NCBI RefSeq assembly: GCF_000331105.1
Contig: NC_020054.1
Location: 4,067,477-4,131,476 of the forward strand
DNA length: 64,000 bases
Origin: Fibrella aestuarina BUZ 2
Lineage (GTDB): Bacteria > Bacteroidota > Bacteroidia > Cytophagales > Spirosomataceae
Direction of reading: 5' to 3'
The notes below the pieces were generated by a model. That model saw only the letters and a list, made by a program, of their open reading frames with translations, had not been told where the DNA came from and made no database searches. Below are positions 52,818-61,832 of this stretch, in pieces (the first letter of the stretch is position 1; every line of letters starts with the position of its first letter). Made by a program: the position numbers and the translations under genes.

Positions 52818-53474
52818 TTAATCGCACTGTCCCAGCACGGGGTCGATGTGGCTCTGGCCCCAGGCGGGGGCCAGGTCGCTTGCTGGTTTGAAGGTAGCCA
52901 ATTTTTCGGTCGCCGTTTTCAGCACGGGGCAAGCCGTTTTGGGGCCACCACCGAAATTTTCGGGCGTGAAGATCAGCCCCAGCCCTTTCAGCACGTAGGG
53001 CCGGGGGTTGCCGGGGTTCTGCGCGATGGCTTTCCCAATGGCGGTTTCAAATTGCGGGCCGTAGGTTTGCCAGCGGTTGGCGAGGTCGACCGACATGCGC
53101 GACTGGGCGATGTAGGCCCGCAGCACCGACAGTTCGTCGTTATTGGGCGACAGCTTGTCGGCTTCGTTCAGGTACGTATCGGCCCGGTCGAGAAACCGGT
53201 CTTTTTCGGCTTGGTCTTTCCCGATAAACCCCAGATACACGTAGGTGAGGCCCGCATAATAGCGGGGTAGCCAGGCCTGCTTTTCTGCCGAGGCGATGCG
53301 CGCAAACTCGTTGGCCAGCGCAAGCATGTCGGCGGTTGGCGTTTGGGCGCTCAGGCTATTCAGGGAGGCGATCCCCTGGCGCATGGCCTGCTGATGGGAA
53401 TCGGATAAAGGCTGGGCCCGGGCGGTAAACGCCCACAGGGCCGTGAGCAGGAAAACAAGACGGACGACGTACAT
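52818..53474 (-). CDS. Exported TPR-like protein, 218 aa
   Basis: Signal peptide at residues 1-20 (ends TARAQ). The rest is helical with a tetratricopeptide-like register (RFLDRADTYLNEADKLSPNNDELSVLRAYIAQ; ETAIGKAIAQNPGNPRPYVLKGLGLIF), including the N-P-x-N/x-P turns that end TPR units. A Cys pair (ACPVL; GQCD) near the C-terminus may form a disulfide. TPR proteins act as binding scaffolds, probably in the periplasm here. Followed on the same strand by the LytS-type kinase, separated by a perfect hairpin; no co-regulation is evident. Confidence 0.8.
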   Translation of the reverse strand: MYVVRLVFLLTALWAFTARAQPLSDSHQQAMRQGIASLNSLSAQTPTADMLALANEFARIASAEKQAWLPRYYAGLTYVYLGFIGKDQAEKDRFLDRADTYLNEADKLSPNNDELSVLRAYIAQSRMSVDLANRWQTYGPQFETAIGKAIAQNPGNPRPYVLKGLGLIFTPENFGGGPKTACPVLKTATEKLATFKPASDLAPAWGQSHIDPVLGQCD

Positions 53475-53644
53475 AGTTGAGTGCGTTTGGCTGGCTCAAA
53501 CCTACGTTGGGCGCGACCCGGCTTCCAGTCGTTTCCGACAAAGTGCGGGTTCGGCGGGATAAACCCGGCCATTCGGCGCGATAGGGTTGACTCCTCATCG
53601 AGGGCCTTCCAGGTTCGGCACCCCGTCGCCGTCGTTTCAAAGCA

Positions 53645-53681
53645 GGGAGGCTGGTCAGGTACGTTGCCCGACCACCCTCCC
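53645..53681 (-). terminator. Hairpin after the GH43 gene
   Basis: GGGAGG pairs with CCTCCC and TGGTC with GACCA, with one mismatch and a 13-nt loop. It lies just 3' of the GH43 stop; the following T-run is weak, so termination is likely but not certain. Confidence 0.5.
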
Positions 53682-53689
53682 TGGGTACG

Positions 53690-54673
53690 TTACTTCAGTA
53701 CGTTTGCCTTCACGCCTTCGACCGTAATCTTGACGGGCTTAATGGCTCCGTTGGCGTCGAACTCCATGCGGTCGATGCAGGTTTCGCGGTGGTTACCGTC
53801 CGTTTCGGTGAGAGGGCGGCGGTGGTACACGATGTACCAGTCGTCGGTACCGGGCACGTTCAGCACTGAGTGGTGACCGGCGCCTCGGGCCACGGTGGGG
53901 TCCTGCTGGAGAATTTTGCCCACCCGCTCAAACGGGCCGAAGGGCGAATCGGCCACGGCATAGGCCACCGAGTAGTCGGGGCCGGTCCAGCCCCCTTCCG
54001 ACCACATGAAGTAGTATTTACCGTTGCGACGGAACATAAACGGCCCTTCCACGTAGCCTTTCGGTGTAATCTCACGGAACGTTTTGCCGTCATCGAAGGG
54101 CGTAAACCCTTTAAAATCAGCGTTGAGTTTAGCGATGTTGCAATGCTGCCAGCCGCCGTAGATCATGTAATACTGCCCGTCTTTGTCGTGAAACACGAAC
54201 TGATCGATGGGCTGCGCGCCATTGTGGATCTGCCCGATCAGCGGTTTGCCGAGGTAATCGCGGAAAGGGCCTTCAGGCTTGTCGGCCACCGCCACGCCGA
54301 TGCCCCCGATTTCGCCTTCGTGGACGTCGTTGGCTCCAAAAAACAGGAAGTATTTACCCCCTTTTTCAACGATGGAAGGCGCCCACATGGCCCGTTTCGC
54401 CCATTTCACGGCTGTGGTATCGACGATGCGCGGGTGCTTGGTCCAGTTGACCAGATCGGGCGACGAAAACGCGTCCATGAACACCTGCTTGTTGTATTTG
54501 TCGGAATAGGTGGGGTAAATCCAGTAGCGCTTACCAAAGAGGGCCACTTCGGGATCGGCATACCAGCCGGGAAACAGGGGATTCCCCGACATGGTTTTGG
54601 GTTTTGTAGCGGTTTGGGCCGCCGCGGGTAGCAGCAGGCAGGCAAGCAGACCGGTAGTCAGCAGACGGTGCAT
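53690..54673 (-). CDS. GH43-family glycoside hydrolase, exported, 327 aa
   Basis: Signal peptide at residues 1-19 (ends AAAQT). The five-bladed propeller family pattern: PGWYADPEVALF with the catalytic base Asp near residue 40, then WAPSIVEKGGKYFLFFG, QPIDQFVFHDKDGQYYMIYGG with the pKa-modulating Asp, and GYVEGPFMFRRNGKYYFMWSEG with the acid Glu. GH43 enzymes release arabinose or xylose from plant polysaccharides. Likely exported to the periplasm. It stands alone, convergent to nothing, with a hairpin 3' of it. Confidence 0.9.
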   Translation of the reverse strand: MHRLLTTGLLACLLLPAAAQTATKPKTMSGNPLFPGWYADPEVALFGKRYWIYPTYSDKYNKQVFMDAFSSPDLVNWTKHPRIVDTTAVKWAKRAMWAPSIVEKGGKYFLFFGANDVHEGEIGGIGVAVADKPEGPFRDYLGKPLIGQIHNGAQPIDQFVFHDKDGQYYMIYGGWQHCNIAKLNADFKGFTPFDDGKTFREITPKGYVEGPFMFRRNGKYYFMWSEGGWTGPDYSVAYAVADSPFGPFERVGKILQQDPTVARGAGHHSVLNVPGTDDWYIVYHRRPLTETDGNHRETCIDRMEFDANGAIKPVKITVEGVKANVLK

Positions 54674-54910
54674 ACGTATCGAGAGTGATGTCTTGGGTAA
54701 AGACGAAAGTTAAGCGGTTTACCCCTACCGGCCTCGTCAGGTACGTTGCCGAAGTGGGGTCTTGTGGGGCCAACCAAGCGTCCTAATCCAGTGTTAATGC
54801 AAGGTATCCGGGCTTAGCGTTACCTTGCTGAAACGAAACCAAGAGCGCGATGTCGCCGGATGACCGATGCGGCCCGGCGCGCCATTGCCCATTTATACCC
54901 CTATTCACCC

Positions 54911-55597
54911 ATGTCCACGAAACCGCATCTGCTGGTTGTTGAAGACGAAATTAAAGTAGCAGCCGCCCTGAAGAAAGGGCTGGAAACGCAGGCCTACGCC
55001 GTTGACGTGGCCAACGACGGCCGTGAAGGCAAACGGCTGCTGGGGGTCAACCGCTACGACCTGGTGATCCTCGACGTAAACCTGCCGTTTGTGAGCGGCC
55101 TCGAACTGGCCGAATACGCCCGTAGCAAAAACGATCGCCTGCCTATTCTGATGCTGACGGCCCTGGATACGACCACCGATAAAGTGCAGGGCTTCGACGC
55201 CGGGGCCGACGATTACCTGGCCAAGCCCTTTGCCTTTGCCGAATTGTTTGCCCGCGTGAAAGCGCTGCTGCGCCGCGCCGTGCCCGCCGAGCCCGACCCC
55301 GTTCTGGCCTTTGCCGACCTCGAACTCGACCGGTTGGGCAAGGTGGCGCGTCGGCAAGGACTGACCATCGAACTGACCGCCCGCGAATTTGCCCTGCTCG
55401 AATACTTCATGCGCAACGCCGGCCGGGTCCTGTCGCGCGCCGACATCGCCGAGCAGGTCTGGGACATCGGGTTCGACACCGGCACCAACGTGATCGACGT
55501 GTACGTGAATTACCTCCGCAACAAAATCGACAAGCCCTTCGCCACCAAGCTGATCCACACCGCCGTGGGCATGGGGTATGTGTTGAAAGAAAAATAA
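54911..55597 (+). CDS. OmpR-family response regulator, 228 aa
   Basis: The ATG at 54911 (MSTKPHLLVVEDE) is the natural receiver start. Residues 1-120: VVEDE pocket, phospho-acceptor Asp in LVILDVNLP, Thr in LMLTALD and Lys in DDYLAKPF. Residues ~135-228: winged helix with LTAREFALLEYFMRNAGRVLSRADI and VDVYVNYLRNKI. The HisKA kinase gene follows after 111 bp, with a palindromic segment between. Target genes unknown. Confidence 0.93.
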   Translation: MSTKPHLLVVEDEIKVAAALKKGLETQAYAVDVANDGREGKRLLGVNRYDLVILDVNLPFVSGLELAEYARSKNDRLPILMLTALDTTTDKVQGFDAGADDYLAKPFAFAELFARVKALLRRAVPAEPDPVLAFADLELDRLGKVARRQGLTIELTAREFALLEYFMRNAGRVLSRADIAEQVWDIGFDTGTNVIDVYVNYLRNKIDKPFATKLIHTAVGMGYVLKEK

Positions 55598-55602
55598 AAA
55601 TA

Positions 55603-55695
55603 GGTTGCTGTCCCCCGTTCACGGTCTTCGGCTGACTGGTGCCCGACCAGGTTCGCGTCAGCCAGCAGAGGCCAGCCAACAGAGAACAGCAAACC
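55603..55695 (+). repeat. Hairpin region between response regulator and kinase genes
   Basis: GGCTGAC (55630-55636) pairs with GTCAGCC (55657-55663), and TGGT with ACCA inside it. The flanks carry GGTTGCTG and CAGCAAACC. On the right, CTG/CAG units repeat at roughly 7-nt spacing. It shares the GGCTGACG core with the hairpin at 52760-52817. Weaker than the other members. Confidence 0.5.
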
Positions 55696-55708
55696 GTGCT
55701 TCCCCTCT

Positions 55709-57079
55709 ATGACCATCCGAACGCGCCTGACCCTCTGGTTTACGGGACTGCTCTCGGCCCTCTTGCTGGTGTTTTGTCTGGTACTCTATACCGTGGCCGA
55801 GCGGCACCGGGAACGCGAATTCCGGGAGCGGCTGCGGGCCGAAGCGCAGACCTCGGTGGGCTTGTTGTTTGGCCGCGAAACCATCAGCCCCGAGTTGTTC
55901 AAGCTCCTTGACCGCAACCACATGACTGTGCTGCCCGATGAGGAGATTATTATTTACGACAGCCAGAACCACATCCGCTACGAAAGCGGCACCGACTACC
56001 TCGCCGTCGACCGCACGACCCTCGACCGGGTGCGCGTAGAGACGGATGTATACTGGCGCGAGAAAGACCGCGAAATTGTGGGCACGGCCTTCACCGCCCA
56101 GGGCAACCGGTTTGTGGTGTTTGCCTCGGCGGTCGATACCTACGGGTTCAGCAAGCAGCGCGATCTGGCCTGGCTGCTGGCCGTGGGCTGGCTGGTGGTC
56201 ACGGGCGGCTCGTTTGGCGTGGGGCGGTTTCTGGCGGGTCGCAGCCTGCAACCCATGCGCCGCGTGATTGGGCGGATCGACGGTATTTCGGCCACGCAAC
56301 TCGACCAACGCCTGCCCACCGGCGCCGACAACGACGAGATCGATCAGTTGTCGGAGCGATTCAACCGCATGCTCGACCGCCTCGAAGCCGCCTTCCGCAT
56401 GCAGCAGGCCTTTGTTTCGCACGCCTCGCACGAACTGCGCACGCCCCTCACGGCTATGTCGGGACAGTTGGAAGTGTCGCTGCTGACCGACGAAGAACCC
56501 GCCGAACTGCGCGAAACCCTGCGCTCTGTGCTCGACGATGTGCGCGGCATGACCCGGCTCACCAACGGCCTGCTGTCGCTGGCGAAAGTGGGCGTAGATG
56601 CCTCAGCGGTGCGCATGACGCGCTTTGCGCTCGACGAACTGCTCTGGAAAGTGCGCGACGAAGTGCGGCGCCTCCATGCTGGCTACCAGATCACCGTCTC
56701 GCTCGACACGGCACATGGCGATCAACCCACCGACTGGCAACTGACCGCCAGCGAGCCGCTGATCCACACGGCCCTGCTGAACCTGTTTGAAAACGGCGGC
56801 AAATTCTCGCCTACCCACCACGTCACGGTGAATCTGGGCCAACAGGCGGACACGTTGCAGCTACGGATCCACAACGACGGCCCGCCCATCCCCGCCGATG
56901 AGCTGCCGAAGCTGTTTGCGCCGTTCCAACGTGGGACCAACGCGCAGGGTATCCCCGGCCACGGCGTGGGGCTTTCGCTCACCCAGCGGATCATCCAGCT
57001 CCATAACGGCCGCCTCGACGTGACCTCTAGCACCGAGCAGGGTACCACATTTACGGTAACCCTACCCCAAAATCTGTAG
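55709..57079 (+). CDS. Two-component sensor histidine kinase, HisKA type, 456 aa
   Basis: Two transmembrane helices (LTLWFTGLLSALLLVFCLVLY near residue 8; LAWLLAVGWLVVTGGSFGVG near 155) flank a periplasmic sensor part of ~120 residues. HAMP follows (QPMRRVIGRIDGI...RLEAAFRMQ). The dimerisation/phospho-acceptor helix has SHASHELRTPLTAMSG with His near residue 245, and HATPase motifs are LLNLFENGGKFSP (N box) and GHGVGLSLTQRII (G box). Partner of the upstream OmpR-type regulator. Confidence 0.94.
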   Translation: MTIRTRLTLWFTGLLSALLLVFCLVLYTVAERHREREFRERLRAEAQTSVGLLFGRETISPELFKLLDRNHMTVLPDEEIIIYDSQNHIRYESGTDYLAVDRTTLDRVRVETDVYWREKDREIVGTAFTAQGNRFVVFASAVDTYGFSKQRDLAWLLAVGWLVVTGGSFGVGRFLAGRSLQPMRRVIGRIDGISATQLDQRLPTGADNDEIDQLSERFNRMLDRLEAAFRMQQAFVSHASHELRTPLTAMSGQLEVSLLTDEEPAELRETLRSVLDDVRGMTRLTNGLLSLAKVGVDASAVRMTRFALDELLWKVRDEVRRLHAGYQITVSLDTAHGDQPTDWQLTASEPLIHTALLNLFENGGKFSPTHHVTVNLGQQADTLQLRIHNDGPPIPADELPKLFAPFQRGTNAQGIPGHGVGLSLTQRIIQLHNGRLDVTSSTEQGTTFTVTLPQNL

Positions 57080-57206
57080 CCTCGGTTCACATCGGTGAAC
57101 GCTGCCTACCTAAGCGGCGATTTGCCAACGACCGCGCTTACATAGGCCCAACGCGCAGCCGCCACCCAATGCATATTCTGTATCTTTTTTTAACGTACCT
57201 GCACTT

Positions 57207-57461
57207 ATGTTTTCAGCCAAGGACTATTCCGTAATGACGCTTGACGAGTTACTATCAGAAAAGAAAGCCATGAAGTCAGGCACAATCGCAACAGCTTTTG
57301 TCATTGGCATGCTGGTTGGGGTGGCTGTGTGGTCAGCCGTAGGTGGTAAGTTTCTTCTCACGATTGGCCTGCTTGGCGCCGCTATGTTTATTGGCAACAA
57401 AAACTCAAAAGCCAGAAAGGCAATCCAAACGGAGATCCAGCGCCGGCAATCGGTGGGTTAG
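57207..57461 (+). CDS. Small membrane protein, 84 aa, function unknown
   Basis: The ATG at 57207 gives MFSAKDYSVMTLDELLSEKKAMKS, an acidic-basic helix, then two transmembrane segments (IATAFVIGMLVGVAVWSAV; FLLTIGLLGAAMFIG) and a positively charged tail. A -7-like box (TATCTTTT, one mismatch) lies 26 bp upstream. Helix-plus-two-TM small proteins of this kind occur widely in Bacteroidota without assigned function. I do not recognise the family. Confidence 0.75.
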   Translation: MFSAKDYSVMTLDELLSEKKAMKSGTIATAFVIGMLVGVAVWSAVGGKFLLTIGLLGAAMFIGNKNSKARKAIQTEIQRRQSVG

Positions 57462-57536
57462 GGCTTCGTTTCCGTATCACGTTGGCTAGGTACTATGCTG
57501 ATGTGGCCGGATGCCTTCATCAATCCACGCTGATCA

Positions 57537-58655
57537 TCATCGCCCCAGGAGCCGTATCACCTGCCAGGTCGTTTGGGTGAGGTAATGGGCGGCGTGGGTC
57601 AGCGCGTCGGTTAAGGTAATCGGGCCGGGAGCGATGGCAAAGGCGCTGGTTAGCCCCAGAGTCGTTAGCTCGTCGGGCGAGAGTTGTACCGACCCCCCCA
57701 GCGCCACGACCGGAATCGCCTGCTCGTTGGCCAGCCGGGCTATGCCCGCAATCAGTTTGCCCTGTAAGGTTTGCTTGTCAATTCGCCCCTCCCCCGTCAG
57801 CACCAGGTCAGCCCCCTTCATCGTTTCGGCTAGCCGCGTGTGGTCGATCAGCAGTTGAACACCTTCCGTCAGGCGGCCATTCAGGAAGAGGACCGCCCCG
57901 GCACCCAGCCCCCCCGCCGCGCCGCCGCCCGGCAAAGTCGACACATCGACGCCAAGCTGCTGCCGAACCCGTTCGGCCCAGTGCGTCATACCGGCGTCAA
58001 GCAGCGGCAGGTCGTCCGGCGTAGCGCCTTTCTGCGGCGCGTAGACATACGTGGCTCCTTGCGGCCCCACCAGCGGGTTTGTCACGTCGCAGGCTACGTC
58101 TACGGTTCCTGTCCAGGCTATGGCGGGCGCGATAATTTGGTCGATCTGGGCCAGGTTCCCGCCACAGGGGCGCAGCACCTGACCGGCTTTATCCAGGAAC
58201 TGCCAGCCCAGCGCGGCAGCCATACCGGTGCCGGCATCGTTGGTGGCACTCCCACCAATCCCCAGCACGATCCGGTCGACGCCCTGCTCTATCGCCAGCC
58301 GAATCAATTCGCCCGTGCCGAAGGTGTTGGTCTGGAAGGGATTGTAGTCCGCTGGATTCAATAACCGCAGGCCCGAAGCCTGCGCCATTTCAATGAAAGC
58401 CGTTTTGCCATCGCCCGAGATACCATACCCCGCTTCGACCGGGCGCCCCAACGGATTCTGCACCACCGCCGTATGCCAGACGCCCCGCGTGCCCTGTGTC
58501 AACACCTGGGCCGTGCCTTCGCCCCCATCGGCCATGGGAACAGCCACCACCTCAGCCACCGGATTGGCCAGCCGAATGCCTTCCGTCATGGCTGCGCATA
58601 CCTCCGAAGCCGTCAGCGAGCCTTTGAATTTGTCGGGTGCCAGCACAATTCTCAT
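57537..58655 (-). CDS. Glycerate kinase, 372 aa
   Basis: Phosphorylates D-glycerate to 2-phosphoglycerate. The family pattern is complete: LAPDKFKGSLTA at the N-terminus, PMADGGEGTAQ, GIGGSATNDAGTGMAAALG near residue 130, PGGGAAGGLGAG, and DLVLTGEGRIDKQTLQGK near residue 280. It resembles the GarK/GlxK class rather than the GckA class. No other glycerate or glyoxylate genes are beside it. Divergent from the Gfo/Idh gene across about 280 bp with no recognised element apart from one octamer (58836). Confidence 0.93.
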   Translation of the reverse strand: MRIVLAPDKFKGSLTASEVCAAMTEGIRLANPVAEVVAVPMADGGEGTAQVLTQGTRGVWHTAVVQNPLGRPVEAGYGISGDGKTAFIEMAQASGLRLLNPADYNPFQTNTFGTGELIRLAIEQGVDRIVLGIGGSATNDAGTGMAAALGWQFLDKAGQVLRPCGGNLAQIDQIIAPAIAWTGTVDVACDVTNPLVGPQGATYVYAPQKGATPDDLPLLDAGMTHWAERVRQQLGVDVSTLPGGGAAGGLGAGAVLFLNGRLTEGVQLLIDHTRLAETMKGADLVLTGEGRIDKQTLQGKLIAGIARLANEQAIPVVALGGSVQLSPDELTTLGLTSAFAIAPGPITLTDALTHAAHYLTQTTWQVIRLLGR

Positions 58656-58935
58656 CGTCGGTTTGCGAGTGGGTGATGTGGGGAGTGTTTTATCATCGGG
58701 AACGCCAACAGACGCGCCTTAGCCCGCCGACGTACCTGGGTGGCAGCTTAAAAGAACCTGTTTCAAGCGGGCCATTCGCCGAAGCGGATCGCAATCCTAC
58801 CATTATTTCCAGGACAAATCAAATCGGTCGGGCTGGGTACGTTCCCGCTGACGGCATCTCGTGCTGGCGGCTTTAGGGGCGACCCGCTCAGGGCCGCAGT
58901 GGAGTAGACAGGCCACTTTTTGCGTTCTTTAGGGT

Positions 58936-59958
58936 ATGTCCAAATCGAACGTAGCCATCATCGGCGGGGGAAATATTGCCGATAAAAATCACATCCCGGC
59001 CCTGAAGCAGGTAGCCGAGCAGGTCGACATTGTGGCCGTATGCGGGCGCGATAGGGCCAAAGCCCGTGCACTCGCCGATAAACACGCAATCCCCCATGCC
59101 TTCGACAACACGGGCGAGCTGTATCGGGTTTGCGCGCCCGACATGGTGGTCATCTGCACGCCCAACAACCTGCATTACCCACAGACCATCGAAGCGCTGG
59201 AACACGGCTGTCATGTGTTCTGCGAAAAACCATCGGCCCTACACGCCCGCGACGCCCGGCATATGGCCGATCTGGCTGCCCAGAAGGGCCTGACGCTGGC
59301 GTATAATTTTCAGCTACGGCAAACGGGTGAATGTGAATTGTTGATGCGGTGCAAAGCCGAGGGGCTCTTGGGCGACATCTATCACATCAAGGCCCAGTTT
59401 CTGCGGCGACGGGGTATTCCGGGCTGGGGTTCCTTCACCAACAAAGCCGTGCAGGGCGGCGGCGCGCTGATGGATCTGGGCGTGCACGTGCTCGACCTGG
59501 CCCTGTATGTGCTCGGCTTCCCGACGCCCGATCAGGTGCTGGGTAACACCTACGACCTGATCGGCAAAACGGGCGGTAAAGGCCTGATGGGCAGCTGGAA
59601 TCCCGCTACGTTCGACGTGGAAGATGCGGCGATGGCGTACCTGTCGTTCCCAAACAAGGCGTCGGTTATGCTGTCGGCGTCGTTTGCCCTCAATACCCAA
59701 CTCGACAAAGACCGGAATCTGGCGGTTTTCGGCAGCAAAGGCGGGGTCAGCCTGTTTCCGTTTACGTTGCACACGGAACTGGCGGGCGAGCTGGCCGACG
59801 TTCGGTTTCCGTACCTGGAAGACGTGGATAGCCAATTGAAAAATACCATCGCCTTTCTGGATGCCTGCCAGCACAAGCCGTCGAACGTCTGCACTGCCGA
59901 GCAGGGTGCGCTTTTGCAAGAAATCGTCGAGCGGATTTATCAGTCGGCGGAGCGGTAA
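58936..59958 (+). CDS. Gfo/Idh/MocA-family oxidoreductase, 340 aa
   Basis: The ATG at 58936 (MSKSNVAIIGGGNIADKNH) opens the Rossmann NAD(P) site. GHVFCEKP-type core reads CHVFCEKPSA near residue 97 (catalytic Lys in EKP), and LMDLGVHVLDLALYVLG near residue 178 (GxxxH catalytic His). C-terminal beta sheet follows. Such enzymes oxidise or reduce sugars and inositols. Substrate unknown. It lies upstream of the GH10 gene but with 150 bp of AT-rich DNA between. Confidence 0.9.
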   Translation: MSKSNVAIIGGGNIADKNHIPALKQVAEQVDIVAVCGRDRAKARALADKHAIPHAFDNTGELYRVCAPDMVVICTPNNLHYPQTIEALEHGCHVFCEKPSALHARDARHMADLAAQKGLTLAYNFQLRQTGECELLMRCKAEGLLGDIYHIKAQFLRRRGIPGWGSFTNKAVQGGGALMDLGVHVLDLALYVLGFPTPDQVLGNTYDLIGKTGGKGLMGSWNPATFDVEDAAMAYLSFPNKASVMLSASFALNTQLDKDRNLAVFGSKGGVSLFPFTLHTELAGELADVRFPYLEDVDSQLKNTIAFLDACQHKPSNVCTAEQGALLQEIVERIYQSAER

Positions 59959-60114
59959 ATTCCGGCAACGCGCCTATCCATCCTACAAGAAACGATTGCT
60001 AGTCGGCAGGCAAAACAGAATTTCGTTTGCCCATTATTCGTTTTAACAAAATAATAAAACAATTATTTCACAAAATCGTTATAATTACACATTTAATTAA
60101 CCATATAGTTCTAT

Positions 60115-61734
60115 ATGAAAATAAATACCTGGAAACTTATATTAGTACTGGCCGTTGTGTCCGCCTGTAAGAAGGAGGTCGATAATGGCACCACGCCAAC
60201 GCCGACACCGCCGGTGCTGGAAAGCGTACCGCTGAAGTCGGTGGCGACCTTCCCGATTGCGGTAGCGGGTAGCAACGGCGCTTTTCTGACCAATCCTACT
60301 TCCTCGGAGCTGCTCAAGCGGGATTTTAACGGCATCACGTTTGAAAACGAGATGAAAAACAGCGCCCTCGTCACTAGTTCGGGGGGCTATAATTTCGCGA
60401 CAGCCGATGCCATGGTGGCGGCAGCGCAGGCCGCAAACATTCAGATCCACGGGCACGTGTTGGCCTGGCATTCTCAGGCGCAGGGCACTTATTACCGAAG
60501 CATTCTGAATGCAGCCCGGCCGAGTGGCGTCAACCTGGTCCCGAACCCTGGCTTTGAAACCGGAGACGCAAACAGCTTTGTCAATTTCACCGTGCTGAAC
60601 AGCGGCAACCCCGCTGGTACCGCTACCATAACGGCCGGTTCCGGCGCGGCCGAGGTACGTTCCGGTAGCCGCTCCATGAAGGTCGTAAACCCCACGGCTT
60701 ACACCACCGAGCAATGGCGCGTGCAGGTAGCAACGGATCCGATTCCGCTGACGGTGGGCAAACAGTATCAGGTCAGCTATTGGGTCAAGGCGGCCACTGC
60801 AAACGGCTCTATTCGGCTCTCAACGCAGCCAACGCCCTTGTATCAGGGCGATCAGACGATTGGTACGGCCTGGCAGCAGGTAACCTGGCTCATCACGGCC
60901 AACGAAGCCCAGACCCGCATTGTCTTCGATATGGGCCGCAACAGCAACACCTACTTCATTGATGACGTGAGTGTCAACGAACTAGTTACGTCGGGGAGCC
61001 CAACCAACAATTACACGAAAGTGGATAGCCTGCTCAAAACCACGATTCAGCAGATTGCCGGGCATTTCAAAGGAAAAGTGCGGGGTTGGGATGTGATCAA
61101 CGAGATGTTTGCCGATGGCCCTGCGGGGGCGATCCGAAACAATACGAACACCGCCAACGCAACCGCCAATGACATCTTCGTCTGGAGTGAATACCTGGGG
61201 CGTGATTTTGGCGTGAAAGCGTTCACCTACGCCGCCCAGGCCGACCCGACAGCCAAATTGTTTATCAACGATTATAACCTGGAGTTTTCGACCGCCAAGC
61301 TCGATTCACTCATCGCGTACGTCGCCGAAATCAGGGGAAAGGGCGCCAAGGTGGATGGCATCGGCACGCAGATGCACGTCAGCATCAACACCAGCAAAGA
61401 CCAGATCGATGCGCATTTCAAAAAGTTGGCGGCTACGGGCCTGCTCGTTCACGTTTCCGAACTGGACATTGGCGTCAATACGAATAACGCGGCCAGTTTG
61501 GTCTTCACCGAGGCGCTGGAAAACACGCAGGCCGAGATGTATAGCTACATCGTTACGTCCTACATGCGCAACGTACCCAAGGCCCAACGGTATGGTATAA
61601 CGATCTGGGGCTTGCTGGATAACCAAAGCTGGCGCTACCGGAACGGGGCCGATTACCCGCTGCTCTACACCCCAGCCGGCACCAAAAAGAAAGCGTATGA
61701 TGCCGTGTTAAACGCCCTACGCTCAGGATTATAA
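60115..61734 (+). CDS. GH10 endo-xylanase lipoprotein with inserted CBM, 539 aa
   Basis: Lipoprotein signal with Cys18 (VVSACKKE), then a Thr/Pro linker. The GH10 barrel starts at ~40 (NGITFENEMKNSAL; IHGHVLAWHSQ). From about residue 140 to 295 a CBM4/9-type beta-sandwich is inserted (LVPNPGFETGDANSF...YFIDDVSVNEL), after which the barrel resumes: GWDVINEMF (acid/base Glu) and LLVHVSELDIGV (nucleophile Glu), then ITIWGLLDNQSW. Insertion of a CBM within the barrel occurs in GH10 xylanases of Bacteroides and Prevotella. It cuts beta-1,4-xylan at the cell surface or periplasm. Followed by a strong terminator. Confidence 0.92.
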   Translation: MKINTWKLILVLAVVSACKKEVDNGTTPTPTPPVLESVPLKSVATFPIAVAGSNGAFLTNPTSSELLKRDFNGITFENEMKNSALVTSSGGYNFATADAMVAAAQAANIQIHGHVLAWHSQAQGTYYRSILNAARPSGVNLVPNPGFETGDANSFVNFTVLNSGNPAGTATITAGSGAAEVRSGSRSMKVVNPTAYTTEQWRVQVATDPIPLTVGKQYQVSYWVKAATANGSIRLSTQPTPLYQGDQTIGTAWQQVTWLITANEAQTRIVFDMGRNSNTYFIDDVSVNELVTSGSPTNNYTKVDSLLKTTIQQIAGHFKGKVRGWDVINEMFADGPAGAIRNNTNTANATANDIFVWSEYLGRDFGVKAFTYAAQADPTAKLFINDYNLEFSTAKLDSLIAYVAEIRGKGAKVDGIGTQMHVSINTSKDQIDAHFKKLAATGLLVHVSELDIGVNTNNAASLVFTEALENTQAEMYSYIVTSYMRNVPKAQRYGITIWGLLDNQSWRYRNGADYPLLYTPAGTKKKAYDAVLNALRSGL

Positions 61735-61765
61735 GGCGGGATGCTTGATAACTCAGCATCCATTG

Positions 61766-61798
61766 GCGAACAATTCAATCGAATTGTTCGCTTTTTTT
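61766..61798 (+). terminator. Intrinsic terminator after the xylanase gene
   Basis: Perfect 11-bp stem (61766-61776 with 61781-61791), 4-nt loop and TTTTTTT. A second, smaller GGATGC/GCATCC hairpin precedes it near 61739-61762. Confidence 0.9.
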
Positions 61799-61832
61799 AT
61801 ACTCGATTGGCGCCTTACAACCCGCAAGCCCC

